From: Thermoplasmata archaeon
GTDB lineage: Archaea > Thermoplasmatota > Thermoplasmata > Lutacidiplasmatales > UBA184
Reading direction: 5' to 3'
Length of the DNA stretch: 7,892 nt
Assembly (NCBI GenBank): GCA_030040865.1
Contig: JASHSX010000050.1
Coordinates: 1-7,892, forward strand
A model generated the notes under the pieces. The model had not been told where the DNA came from. It did not search any database and worked only from the letters and a program-made list of their open reading frames with translations. The stretch's first letter is position 1, and each line of letters opens with the position of its first letter. The position numbers were made by a program, and so were the translations under genes. This document shows positions 1 to 5,864 of this stretch, one piece after another.

Positions 1-203
1 GTGTCGAGGTCGACGGTCGAACGGAGGCCGAAGACGATCGCTCCCAGGACAAGGTCGGCCGTCATCGCGCCCAGTCCCGTGATGAAGCCGGCCGTCGCGG
101 AGCGGACCGACTGCGACGCGATGAGCGCGTTCATCGGTCCGGGAGGGATCGTCAGCGAGAAGCCGAGAGCGAGACCGAAGGCGAGCTCGTCGATCGCGAC
201 CAT
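1..203 (-). CDS. LysE/RhtB-family exporter, N-terminal fragment cut by window edge
   Basis: The 67 visible residues are the start of an inner-membrane exporter of the LysE/RhtB type, a family that moves amino acids or small metabolites out of the cell. The opening helix is followed by PPGPMN at residues 20-25, the family's proline-glycine signature, and then by GLGAMTADL near 43-51, the usual start of the second helix. Family members are about 200 residues, so roughly two thirds lies beyond the left edge. ATG at 203 is the only plausible start: no in-frame ATG or GTG was found just upstream. I see neither a TATA box at the leaderless distance nor a Shine-Dalgarno motif before it. The OsmC gene ends 76 bases upstream on the same strand, so co-transcription is possible. 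The substrate cannot be told from this part. Confidence 0.85.
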   Translation of the reverse strand, partial: MVAIDELAFGLALGFSLTIPPGPMNALIASQSVRSATAGFITGLGAMTADLVLGAIVFGLRSTVDLD

Positions 204-279
204 GGTACGGCTTACCGGAATCGACGCGACAGCCGCGGGCTCGATTCCGGGGCCCCGAAGGTCCTGCGAGCGAGGTCCG

Positions 280-732
280 TCACATGCCGCCCGGTTCGGC
301 GGAGGTGCTCGCCGTGAGCGCGACCACCGTGCCCTCGCGGACGGCGCCCGATACCGGGCAGAGGTCCTCGAAGATCTCGAGGCAGTGCTGGACCTTGGGA
401 AGATCGGCGGGATCGACCGGCTCGGCGTGGATCGCGACCTCGAGCCGTACGACCCTGAGACGTCCGCGAGCGTTGCGCCCGAAGATCGGACGGACGGTGG
501 TCGCCATCGGTCGGACGGCAACGTGCGAGCGCTGGAAGCACGCGAAGAGCGTCGACGACATGCAGTGGCCCACCGCGACTGAGAGGGACTGGGCTGGGTT
601 CGGTCCGCTGCCCCCACCGATCGGCGGCGGCTCATCAAGGACGTGCGACGGAACAGTGGGACCTTCGAAGGACGCTTCGAACCGGTAGTTCTCGACCTGC
701 GACAGTCGTACGATCGTCTCGTTCTCCGCCAT
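280..732 (-). CDS. OsmC-family thiol peroxidase-like protein
   Basis: This is a 150-residue cytoplasmic protein of the OsmC/Ohr superfamily, whose members reduce organic hydroperoxides or peroxide through a pair of cysteines. Cys57 lies in AVGHCMSS at the start of the central helix and Cys125 in FEDLCPVSGAVREG, matching the two reactive positions and their spacing in OsmC. Cys65 and Cys117 are also present; from memory they recur in an archaeal subgroup that shares the DEPPPIGGGSGPNP lead-in at 33-46. Length is normal for the family. ATG at 732 is chosen because family similarity begins there; the open frame continues upstream but overlaps the neighbouring glycosyltransferase gene. GGAAGG just before the ATG could be a weak ribosome site. 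The fold call is firm; the physiological substrate is not known. Confidence 0.9.
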   Translation of the reverse strand: MAENETIVRLSQVENYRFEASFEGPTVPSHVLDEPPPIGGGSGPNPAQSLSVAVGHCMSSTLFACFQRSHVAVRPMATTVRPIFGRNARGRLRVVRLEVAIHAEPVDPADLPKVQHCLEIFEDLCPVSGAVREGTVVALTASTSAEPGGM

Positions 733-762
733 GGCCTTCCGGCCGACGAGGTTGTCGGCGGT

Positions 763-770
763 GATAACCT
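763..770 (-). promoter_or_regulatory. Possible TATA-like element for the OsmC gene
   Basis: On the minus strand this reads AGGTTATC, an A/T-rich patch about 31-38 bases upstream of the OsmC ATG at 732. It lies inside the 58-base gap between the glycosyltransferase stop and OsmC. The distance suits an archaeal promoter with a very short leader, and independent control of a peroxide-stress gene would make sense. The match is weak and its role is inferred. Confidence 0.3.
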
Positions 771-790
771 GCGGTGGGCCGGCCCCGAGG

Positions 791-1720
791 TCACGCAAGG
801 GGCGGCAACCGCGACCCGAGCCCGTCGCGATATCCCTGCACCATCGCGGCCAGCAGCGCCAGGCGCCGACTCTCGGGCCGCACGGTGAGCCCCAGGAGCT
901 GCGGCAGTACGAACTCCAACGCGTGGAACGAAGCTCGCGCGCCGAACGCCGATCGCTCCGCGTTCCAGCGGCGTTGGAATAGGAACCAGTCCGCGACCTC
1001 ACGACGGGCTCGTTGGGGATCGGTCACCGTGTGCTCGGACCAGTAGCCCGGGACGCCGGGGGGATCCACGTCGTGTCGCGTGAGCACCCCGGAATCGGCC
1101 ACGACGTCCCAGCCGGTCCGCTTGAGGCGCTGACAGAAGTCGGCGGAGCTGTTCACGGGGAGCCGCTCTTCGAACCCACCCACGTCGCGGTACGCTGCGC
1201 GACGTACGATCGAGAGGTTCGGAAGGGCGTCGGTCGGAAGGATCCGCCCCTCGATCGCGGGGTTGCGGGGCCGGTTCCTGCCCACGTACTCGAACGTCCA
1301 GCGGCTGGCCCCGAAGGGAGTGGCGTAGACCCACACCACCCCCGGACGGCGGTGGTAGAGTACGCCCGGCATGACCGCCCCCCGTTTCGGGTCCCGCCGC
1401 AGATCCCCGACCAGGGCTTCGAGGAGCGTCGGCGGGACAGAGTTGTCGTCGTCGATGAACGCGAGGAATTCCGCCGTTCCCTTTGCCGCACCGCGATTTT
1501 TGGCCGCCGTGATGAGCAGCCGACGTTCCGGCCGATCGATGGTCAGCGGAAGCGCGGGGTGGCGCGACGCCCAATCGACCGCGCTCGAGGAATCGTCGAC
1601 CAGCGAGACCGACGCGGGGGCGACCGTCTGTGCCTCGAGGTCCCCCAGCAACCGGTCCACGTACTTCGGCCGGTCTCGGGTCGCGACCACGACATCGATC
1701 GTGGTCCCCGTCGCGGGCAT
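791..1720 (-). CDS. Glycosyltransferase family 2 (GT-A fold)
   Basis: This 309-residue protein transfers a sugar from a nucleotide-sugar donor to an unidentified acceptor, probably a lipid-linked or surface glycan. The GT2 elements appear in order: the first strand DVVVATRDRP (9-18), VDDSSS (41-46), NRGAAKGTAEFLAFIDDDN (75-93) with the metal- and nucleotide-binding DDD at 90-92, then GGFEERL (181-187) and SADFCQRL (192-199), where Asp194 sits in the position of the acceptor-side acidic residue. His216 follows at the place where GT2 enzymes often carry a late metal-contacting histidine. No convincing transmembrane helix is seen, so it is likely cytosolic or membrane-peripheral; the C-terminal tail (about 255-309) is hydrophobic and basic in patches. 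ATG at 1720 directly precedes the first strand. The gene lies 55 bases downstream of a small membrane-protein gene. Acceptor and donor are unknown. Confidence 0.92.
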   Translation of the reverse strand: MPATGTTIDVVVATRDRPKYVDRLLGDLEAQTVAPASVSLVDDSSSAVDWASRHPALPLTIDRPERRLLITAAKNRGAAKGTAEFLAFIDDDNSVPPTLLEALVGDLRRDPKRGAVMPGVLYHRRPGVVWVYATPFGASRWTFEYVGRNRPRNPAIEGRILPTDALPNLSIVRRAAYRDVGGFEERLPVNSSADFCQRLKRTGWDVVADSGVLTRHDVDPPGVPGYWSEHTVTDPQRARREVADWFLFQRRWNAERSAFGARASFHALEFVLPQLLGLTVRPESRRLALLAAMVQGYRDGLGSRLPPLA

Positions 1721-1743
1721 CGCTCGAGGAAACCGCCGCGCGT

Positions 1744-1751
1744 CCGTATCG
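1744..1751 (-). promoter_or_regulatory. Weak TATA-like element before the glycosyltransferase
   Basis: The minus strand reads CGATACGG, centred 28 bases upstream of the glycosyltransferase ATG at 1720. That is the right spacing for a leaderless archaeal transcript, and no Shine-Dalgarno is visible before the ATG. The A/T core is short, so this may be chance, and the gene could instead be read from the promoter of the upstream membrane-protein gene. Confidence 0.22.
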
Positions 1752-1775
1752 CTGTCGTACGGCTTCCCCCGCGCG

Positions 1776-2150
1776 TCACGTAGGACCGGGCGGGTCGATC
1801 CGGCGCGCAGTCGTCACCGGAATCCGTGGGCCCCGGGAGATCGCGAGGAGCCCGCCGATAAGGACCAGCAGAAAGCCGATCAGGAGACCGCCGAGGGCGA
1901 ACGGGAGGCTGACGACCCCGAGCACGATCGCGAGCACCCCCCAGGCCACTCGCAGCGAGGGTACGATCAGCATGAGGATCCCATCCAGGATCAGGAGCGC
2001 CCCGACCACCGCCCCGATAAAGAAGTACCCCGCGAACAGCGGCGCGAAGAACAGGGCGAAGACCCCGATGATCGCGATGATCGCCCCGACCGCGAAGATG
2101 AACAGCCCCCCGAGGATCGTCAGCACGGCGGCCGGGACCGGTCGATACAT
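1776..2150 (-). CDS. Small four-helix integral membrane protein, unknown function
   Basis: A 124-residue, strongly hydrophobic protein. Hydrophobic segments lie at about 8-38, 41-64, 68-85 and 87-104, separated by short loops with few charges; the tail after 105 is polar and basic (several Arg) and is probably cytoplasmic. Glycine-rich patches such as ILGGLF and LVLIGGLL resemble small membrane proteins, including DUF6114-like ones, that are common in Euryarchaeota, but I cannot assign a family firmly. An upstream in-frame ATG at 2168 would add MRRRHS. I prefer ATG at 2150 because the TATA-like CCTTAAGG lies about 33 bases upstream of it, whereas it would be only about 15 bases from 2168, too close for a promoter of a message starting there. 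The gene is divergent from the DUF2079 gene and heads a same-strand run with the glycosyltransferase. Confidence 0.75.
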   Translation of the reverse strand: MYRPVPAAVLTILGGLFIFAVGAIIAIIGVFALFFAPLFAGYFFIGAVVGALLILDGILMLIVPSLRVAWGVLAIVLGVVSLPFALGGLLIGFLLVLIGGLLAISRGPRIPVTTARRIDPPGPT

Positions 2151-2153
2151 GGA

Positions 2154-2180
2154 GTGCCGGCGGCGCACCGCCGTGCCGGC
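2154..2180. repeat. Short direct repeat flanking a small hairpin in the divergent promoter region
   Basis: GTGCCGGC occurs at 2154-2161 and again at 2173-2180, 19 bases start to start. Between them is a 5-base inverted repeat, CGGCG-CAC-CGCCG, at 2161-2173. The block sits between the TATA-like element and the start codon of the minus-strand membrane-protein gene, where an archaeal repressor could bind. In DNA this rich in GC such repeats also arise by chance. Confidence 0.25.
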
Positions 2181-2188
2181 CTTAAGGC
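2179..2188 (-). promoter_or_regulatory. TATA-like palindrome, putative promoter of the membrane-protein gene
   Basis: GCCTTAAGGC is a perfect 10-base palindrome with the A/T core TTAA, centred about 33 bases upstream of the ATG at 2150 on the minus strand. It stands out in nearly pure G/C surroundings. It could be the TATA element of a message with a very short leader, or an operator half of the divergent region. Being symmetrical, it gives no direction by itself. Confidence 0.4.
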
Positions 2189-2206
2189 GAGCGGCCCGTC
2201 GCCCCC

Positions 2207-2214
2207 CTTATACC
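2207..2214 (+). promoter_or_regulatory. TATA box, leaderless promoter of the DUF2079 gene
   Basis: CTTATACC contains the A/T run TTATA at 2208-2212, centred 30 bases upstream of the GTG start at 2240. Archaeal transcription starts about 25-27 bases after the TATA centre, so the message would begin only a few bases before the start codon. No Shine-Dalgarno is present in front of the GTG, which agrees with leaderless initiation. Confidence 0.6.
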
Positions 2215-2239
2215 GCGCCCGCCTTCGAACCGGGCTTCC

Positions 2240-4369
2240 GTGTCGTCGGACCCTCCTCCCGCTTCGCTCCCCCGGGTGCGTCGGTGGCGTCTCCGCTTCT
2301 CGCCCGGAGCGGTGCTGCTGGTCGCGATGGCCGTCTACGCGGGCGCGGCGATCACGCTCTCGTGGCTGCGGGCGCTCAACTTCGGGACCGATGCCTGGGA
2401 TCTCGGAATCTATCAGCAGGCCCTCTGGTCGACCGCGCACGGCCGTCCGTTCTGGGAGACGCTGGACGCGGAAACCGGAGGATTCGGAAGCCTTCTGCAG
2501 GTCCACACGGTCTTCGTCCTGTACCTCCTCGTCCCGCTCTATGCAGCGGCGCCCGGCGAGCTGACGCTGTTCGTCGTCCAGTCGCTCGTCGTCGCCGTCG
2601 CGGCCTTCCCGCTCTATCTGCTCGCGCGCGACCTGACGGCTTCGCCGCGATGGGCGCTCGTGGCCGGAGTCGTCTACCTCGCGTGGACCCCGACCCTCGC
2701 GGCGAACCTCTACGACTTCCACGCGGAGGCGTTCCTCCCGCTCGAGGTCTTCGCGGTCGTCCTCCTGTTCGAGCGGCAGCGGTTCGGATGGGGCCTGCTC
2801 GCCGCGACCGTCGCTTTCCTCACGTTCGAGTTCGCCGCCGTCCTCCTGTTCTTCGTCGGAGCGTTCTTCGCGCTCCCCGACCCGGGCTTCGTCACCCGCT
2901 GCGTCGACCGGCTCCGCCACCGATCCGGCGGTAGCGGCGCAGGTTCGGATTGGGCCGGTGCCCTGAGGCGCTACCTGGCCGACCGAAGAGTGTGGGCCGC
3001 GAGCGCGCTCATGCTGCTCTCGGTGCTGGCGTACGGGATCCTCCTGCTGGTCCGTCACGACCTGCTCTCTCCCCTACTCGGGATCTCGCCGTATCCGTCG
3101 ACCACCGCTCCCTACCTCATCGGGGCCACTCCCACGGAGCTCCAGCTGTCCCTGGCGAACCTCGGGGTGAACTTCGCGACCAAGCTGAGCTACTGGCTGC
3201 TGGTGCTCGCCCTGCTCGGGCTGATCCCGCTGCTCGCGCCACGAGCGCTCCTGATCTCGCTGCCCTGGTTCGTGTTCACGATGCTCAGCGCTGGGACGGG
3301 GTACGTCACGCTCGGCTTCCAGTACGGCTTCATCGCCGGTAGCTCGCTCCTCGTGGCGTTCGCCTTCGGGCTCGCTCGCCTGAGCCGGTGGTATGCCGCG
3401 CACGAGAGTTCGGCGGCCTCCCACCCGGGGGCGCCGGAGGGTGCAGGTTCGCGGTCGGCCGTTCGGCGCGCCGGGCTCGTCGCCGGAATCGCCGTCCTCG
3501 TCGCCGTCAACGTCGCGCTCGGGCCGGCGAATCCCGCGCTCGATGGCCAGCCTCTCGGTTCCGCGTACCTCGTCTCGTACGATCCGCCCGGTGGCTACCA
3601 CCAGGTGCAGCAGCTCGTGGGCCTGATCCCCGCGGGGGCGCCGGTGCTCGCCTCGGACGACGTCTTCCCGTTCGTCGCGAACAACGTGAACGCCTACGCG
3701 CTCGCCTGGGTCGAGGACAATTTCCTCCGCCTCCCGTTCAACGCGTCGCATCTTCCCGAGTACGTCCTGCTCTCCGCCGACCGGACGACCTCCGTCCCGG
3801 GTTGGCTCGCTGACGCGCTCTACCAACCGTCCGAGTTCGGGGCTCGCGGCGCGGTTTGGAGCACTCCGGTGGGACCGGTCCTTCTGTTCGAAGCCGGCTA
3901 CTCCGGGTCGAGCGAGACGTTCGGCGCTTCGATCTCCCCCGACGGGAGCTACGCCGGCAGCGCCCTATCGCCCGCCGCCGCCGGTTACGCGACGACCGAG
4001 ACGGTGGCCCCGTACGCCCCGATCGTGGAGAGCGACCCCGGGGCCACCGGCCCCCTCTTCGGTCCGATCACGTTCTCGCTACCCCCCGGCCAGTACACGT
4101 TCACCTTCTCGGTGCGGTCGTACGCCCAGTATTCCGACGACCCTCCGCCCTCGAACGTGACCGCGTTCTTCGTCGGTGCGACGAGCTGGGCGAGCGGTCT
4201 CGGGTTCTCGGGAAGTTACACGTTCGCCCAGCTCCAAGGGGACGGCTGGACGACCCTCGCGTTCACCGTCACCGCTTCGGCGCCCGTCCTCGATTTCACG
4301 ATCACCGGGTTCACGGACACCCCGTCGGCGGTGGTCGAGGTCGCGGGTCTCGGGGTCTCCACCGGGTAG
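2240..4369 (+). CDS. DUF2079 polytopic membrane protein with extracytoplasmic beta-rich tail
   Basis: A 709-residue membrane protein. The membrane part has helices at roughly 23-43, 88-104, 108-129, 138-155, 164-177, 184-211, 250-271, 315-346, 360-380 and 410-428. DUF2079 hallmarks are GTDAWDLGIYQQALW (49-63), the loop histidine in QVHTVF (87-92) and YDFHAEAFLPL (158-168). The acidic first outer loop resembles that of GT-C glycosyltransferases, so transfer of a sugar from a lipid carrier is a reasonable inference, though unproven for DUF2079. Residues about 440-550 are the soluble part usual for the family (IPAGAPVLASDDVFP; EYVLLSAD). About 560-709 is an extra Ser/Thr/Gly/Tyr-rich, low-lysine region with alternating beta pattern, probably a beta-sandwich outside the cell. 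The basic segment 216-250 and the linker 383-410 are low-complexity loops. GTG at 2240 fits the TATA box 30 bases upstream. The methyltransferase fusion gene follows after 18 bases and is likely co-transcribed. Confidence 0.9.
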   Translation: MSSDPPPASLPRVRRWRLRFSPGAVLLVAMAVYAGAAITLSWLRALNFGTDAWDLGIYQQALWSTAHGRPFWETLDAETGGFGSLLQVHTVFVLYLLVPLYAAAPGELTLFVVQSLVVAVAAFPLYLLARDLTASPRWALVAGVVYLAWTPTLAANLYDFHAEAFLPLEVFAVVLLFERQRFGWGLLAATVAFLTFEFAAVLLFFVGAFFALPDPGFVTRCVDRLRHRSGGSGAGSDWAGALRRYLADRRVWAASALMLLSVLAYGILLLVRHDLLSPLLGISPYPSTTAPYLIGATPTELQLSLANLGVNFATKLSYWLLVLALLGLIPLLAPRALLISLPWFVFTMLSAGTGYVTLGFQYGFIAGSSLLVAFAFGLARLSRWYAAHESSAASHPGAPEGAGSRSAVRRAGLVAGIAVLVAVNVALGPANPALDGQPLGSAYLVSYDPPGGYHQVQQLVGLIPAGAPVLASDDVFPFVANNVNAYALAWVEDNFLRLPFNASHLPEYVLLSADRTTSVPGWLADALYQPSEFGARGAVWSTPVGPVLLFEAGYSGSSETFGASISPDGSYAGSALSPAAAGYATTETVAPYAPIVESDPGATGPLFGPITFSLPPGQYTFTFSVRSYAQYSDDPPPSNVTAFFVGATSWASGLGFSGSYTFAQLQGDGWTTLAFTVTASAPVLDFTITGFTDTPSAVVEVAGLGVSTG

Positions 4370-4375
4370 GCCGTC

Positions 4376-4381
4376 GGAGGT
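4376..4381 (+). promoter_or_regulatory. Shine-Dalgarno site of the split-barrel/methyltransferase gene
   Basis: GGAGGT lies 6 bases before the ATG at 4388, an ideal ribosome-binding site. It fixes the start of this gene and shows that Shine-Dalgarno initiation is used here for an internal operon gene, in contrast to the leaderless first gene. It sits in the 18-base gap after the DUF2079 stop codon. Confidence 0.8.
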
Positions 4382-4387
4382 CGGACG

Positions 4388-5602
4388 ATGGGACCGCAAC
4401 ACGCGCGGCCCGAGCGCGAGAAGCACTCGGCGGAACCGACGGACCGGGGCGTACTCGAGATCGGGGTCGGGCGACGCCGCCCGGTCCCCCTCCTGTTCGT
4501 CTCCCTGGGTCCGCGGACGTACGTGGTCCCGTCCCAGGACCGAGCGCGCTGGTTCCTTGCGGCGCTCGCGTCGGGAGCATGTCGGGTCCGGTGGCCGGGC
4601 GGGCGCCCGATCGATTGCCGGGCCTCGCTCGTCGGCGAGCCCGCCGAGGCCGAGCGTGCGCTCCAGGGATTGCGGGTGAAGTACGGCGAGCCGGCGTGGC
4701 GGCGGTACTTCGCGACCGCCTCGCACGTGATCGCGCTCGAGCCGCTCGCCCGAGGCGCTCCCGCGACCGAGGTCGACCTCGTGCGTGCCGAGTTCGACGC
4801 GACCGCTCCGCGGTACGACCGGGCCCTGAGCTCCGAGCCCTTCGAGCGGTACCTCAAGGACCGGGCGCTCGCAGAGATCGTCCGTTGGGTCGATGGGTTC
4901 GATCCCCTCCTCGAGATCGGCCCGGGGACGGGGTTCCACACCCTCCCCCTTCTTCGCGCGGGACACCGCGTCACGGGGGTGGACATCTCCCCACGGATGC
5001 TCGAGGTCGTTCACGACCACGCGCTCCGAGCCGGCGTGGCCGACCGTCTTACCGTCCGGGAGGGCCGACTCGGCGACCTCGATGCCGCGATGCCCGATTC
5101 CCCGGTCGCGGCGTTCTCGGCGGCGGTGTCGGCGTTCGGGGCGTTCAACCTGGAGCCGGTGGGCGCACCGGTGGTACGGTCGCTCGCCCGTCTCGTGCGC
5201 CCGTCCGGACGACTGGTCTTCACGAGCCTCAACCGTCCTGGCTGGGCTCCGATGGCCTGGGAGCTGCTGCTGCGGCGACCCAGGTCCGCCGGCCTACGCC
5301 TGCGGACGAGGGTCCCCGCGGGCGGTCTGCGGTACCCGCTCGCGCTGTACCTCCGTTCTCCGACGGAGTGGGACCGGCTCCTCGCTCCGTCGTTCCGACG
5401 GATCGGCCTCGCGCCGGTTTCGGTCCTCGCGCCCCCATTCGAGTCCCCCGCGGCGAACCGGTTCCTCGGGCCTCGCGGCCGGGAGCGTGCTCGACGCCTC
5501 GACGAACGGTTGTCGGTCGGACGCGGTCTCTGGCCGGCCGCCGAGTGGCTCGTCCTCGCCTACGAACGCCGGCAGGACGGGCGGTCCCCGCGCTCCGTCT
5601 AA
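4388..5602 (+). CDS. Two-domain protein: split-barrel (deazaflavin/PNPOx-like) domain fused to a class I SAM methyltransferase
   Basis: 404 residues in two parts. Residues about 18-120 look like a split beta-barrel of the nitroreductase/DUF385 or pyridoxamine-oxidase type: RGVLEIGVGRRRPVPLLFVS (20-39), a strand with YVVPS, then ARWFLAALASGACRVRW (53-69) and a helix ending KYGEPAWRRYF (98-108). Such domains bind F420 or FMN, but cofactor binding here is inference. Residues about 128-396 are a class I methyltransferase: the lead-in LVRAEFDATAPRYDRAL (131-147) is typical of UbiE-like enzymes, motif I is LLEIGPGTGF (174-183), the acidic ribose contact is Asp199 in VTGVDISPRML, and the post-motif strand is LVRPSGRLVFTSLN (269-282). 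The methyl acceptor is unknown; a quinone, lipid or glycan are all possible. The gene follows DUF2079 in a probable operon and ends at the TATA box of the next gene. Confidence 0.88.
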   Translation: MGPQHARPEREKHSAEPTDRGVLEIGVGRRRPVPLLFVSLGPRTYVVPSQDRARWFLAALASGACRVRWPGGRPIDCRASLVGEPAEAERALQGLRVKYGEPAWRRYFATASHVIALEPLARGAPATEVDLVRAEFDATAPRYDRALSSEPFERYLKDRALAEIVRWVDGFDPLLEIGPGTGFHTLPLLRAGHRVTGVDISPRMLEVVHDHALRAGVADRLTVREGRLGDLDAAMPDSPVAAFSAAVSAFGAFNLEPVGAPVVRSLARLVRPSGRLVFTSLNRPGWAPMAWELLLRRPRSAGLRLRTRVPAGGLRYPLALYLRSPTEWDRLLAPSFRRIGLAPVSVLAPPFESPAANRFLGPRGRERARRLDERLSVGRGLWPAAEWLVLAYERRQDGRSPRSV

Positions 5603-5609
5603 TTATATC
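5602..5609 (+). promoter_or_regulatory. Strong TATA box of the small 76-residue gene
   Basis: ATTATATC is the most A/T-rich element seen in the window. It overlaps the TAA stop of the methyltransferase fusion gene and is centred 28 bases before the ATG at 5634, which predicts a leaderless or nearly leaderless message for the small gene. It makes an independent transcription unit likely. Confidence 0.62.
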
Positions 5610-5633
5610 CGCCGCGACGCCCTGGGGAGCCCG

Positions 5634-5864
5634 ATGGCGCGCCGGTGGATCTCGGAGCGACGGACCGTGAAGGTCCTTCTCGAGCCGCGCGGGGCGATCG
5701 TGGCGTTCACGATGAAGACCTACTCGTACCTCTTCTTCGTGACCCACCGGTTCGTCGGGTTCAAGAAGATCCGCACGAAGGACCGGATCGTCGCCCGGGC
5801 GGGGTACAGCGCGCCGCAGGCGCTCGACCTCATCGCCGAGCTGTACCCGGCGGGACCGGGCTGA
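5634..5864 (+). CDS. Small basic protein of unknown family
   Basis: A 76-residue protein I do not recognise. It starts with a basic stretch (MARRWISERRTVKVLLEPRG), has an aromatic and hydrophobic core at about 23-41 (VAFTMKTYSYLFFVTHRFVG), a lysine/arginine-rich stretch KKIRTKDRIVARAG at about 44-57, and a helical end with SAPQALDLIAELYP. The core is too interrupted by charge for a clear membrane helix; a small alpha/beta nucleic-acid- or membrane-associated protein is possible. Support for it being real comes from the TATA box centred 28 bases upstream, a GGGGAG motif 4 bases before the ATG, and an amino-acid mix with Lys, Phe and Tyr unlike the Arg/Pro/Ser-rich shadow frames around it. The last 35 bases overlap the convergent methyltransferase gene. 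Function is unknown. Confidence 0.6.
   Translation: MARRWISERRTVKVLLEPRGAIVAFTMKTYSYLFFVTHRFVGFKKIRTKDRIVARAGYSAPQALDLIAELYPAGPG

Noticed and set aside
1..582. Plus-strand open frame of 193 residues at the left edge
   Set aside because: It is antisense to the LysE-type and OsmC genes, Arg/Ala/Pro-rich without any family signature, and is explained by scarcity of stop codons at high GC.
1371..2934. Two long plus-strand frames (1371-2564 and 1630-2934)
   Set aside because: They cross the antisense of the glycosyltransferase and membrane-protein genes and then run out of frame through the DUF2079 gene. Their translations are low-complexity Arg/Pro/Asp/Glu repeats typical of shadow frames.
2120..3826. 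Long minus-strand frames opposite the DUF2079 gene (2120-3058 and 3074-3826)
   Set aside because: Their Glu/Arg/Asp-rich translations are the mirror of hydrophobic codons of the membrane protein; no start signal or domain is visible.
4893..5633. Upstream extension of the small 76-residue gene to a start at 4893
   Set aside because: Upstream of 5634 the frame is a Ser/Arg-rich shadow of the methyltransferase. Composition changes sharply at 5634, where the promoter predicts the start.
3856..5670. 604-residue plus-strand frame spanning the DUF2079 3' part and the methyltransferase fusion
   Set aside because: It is out of frame with two well-supported genes, and its translation is Arg/Pro/Gly-rich without motifs.
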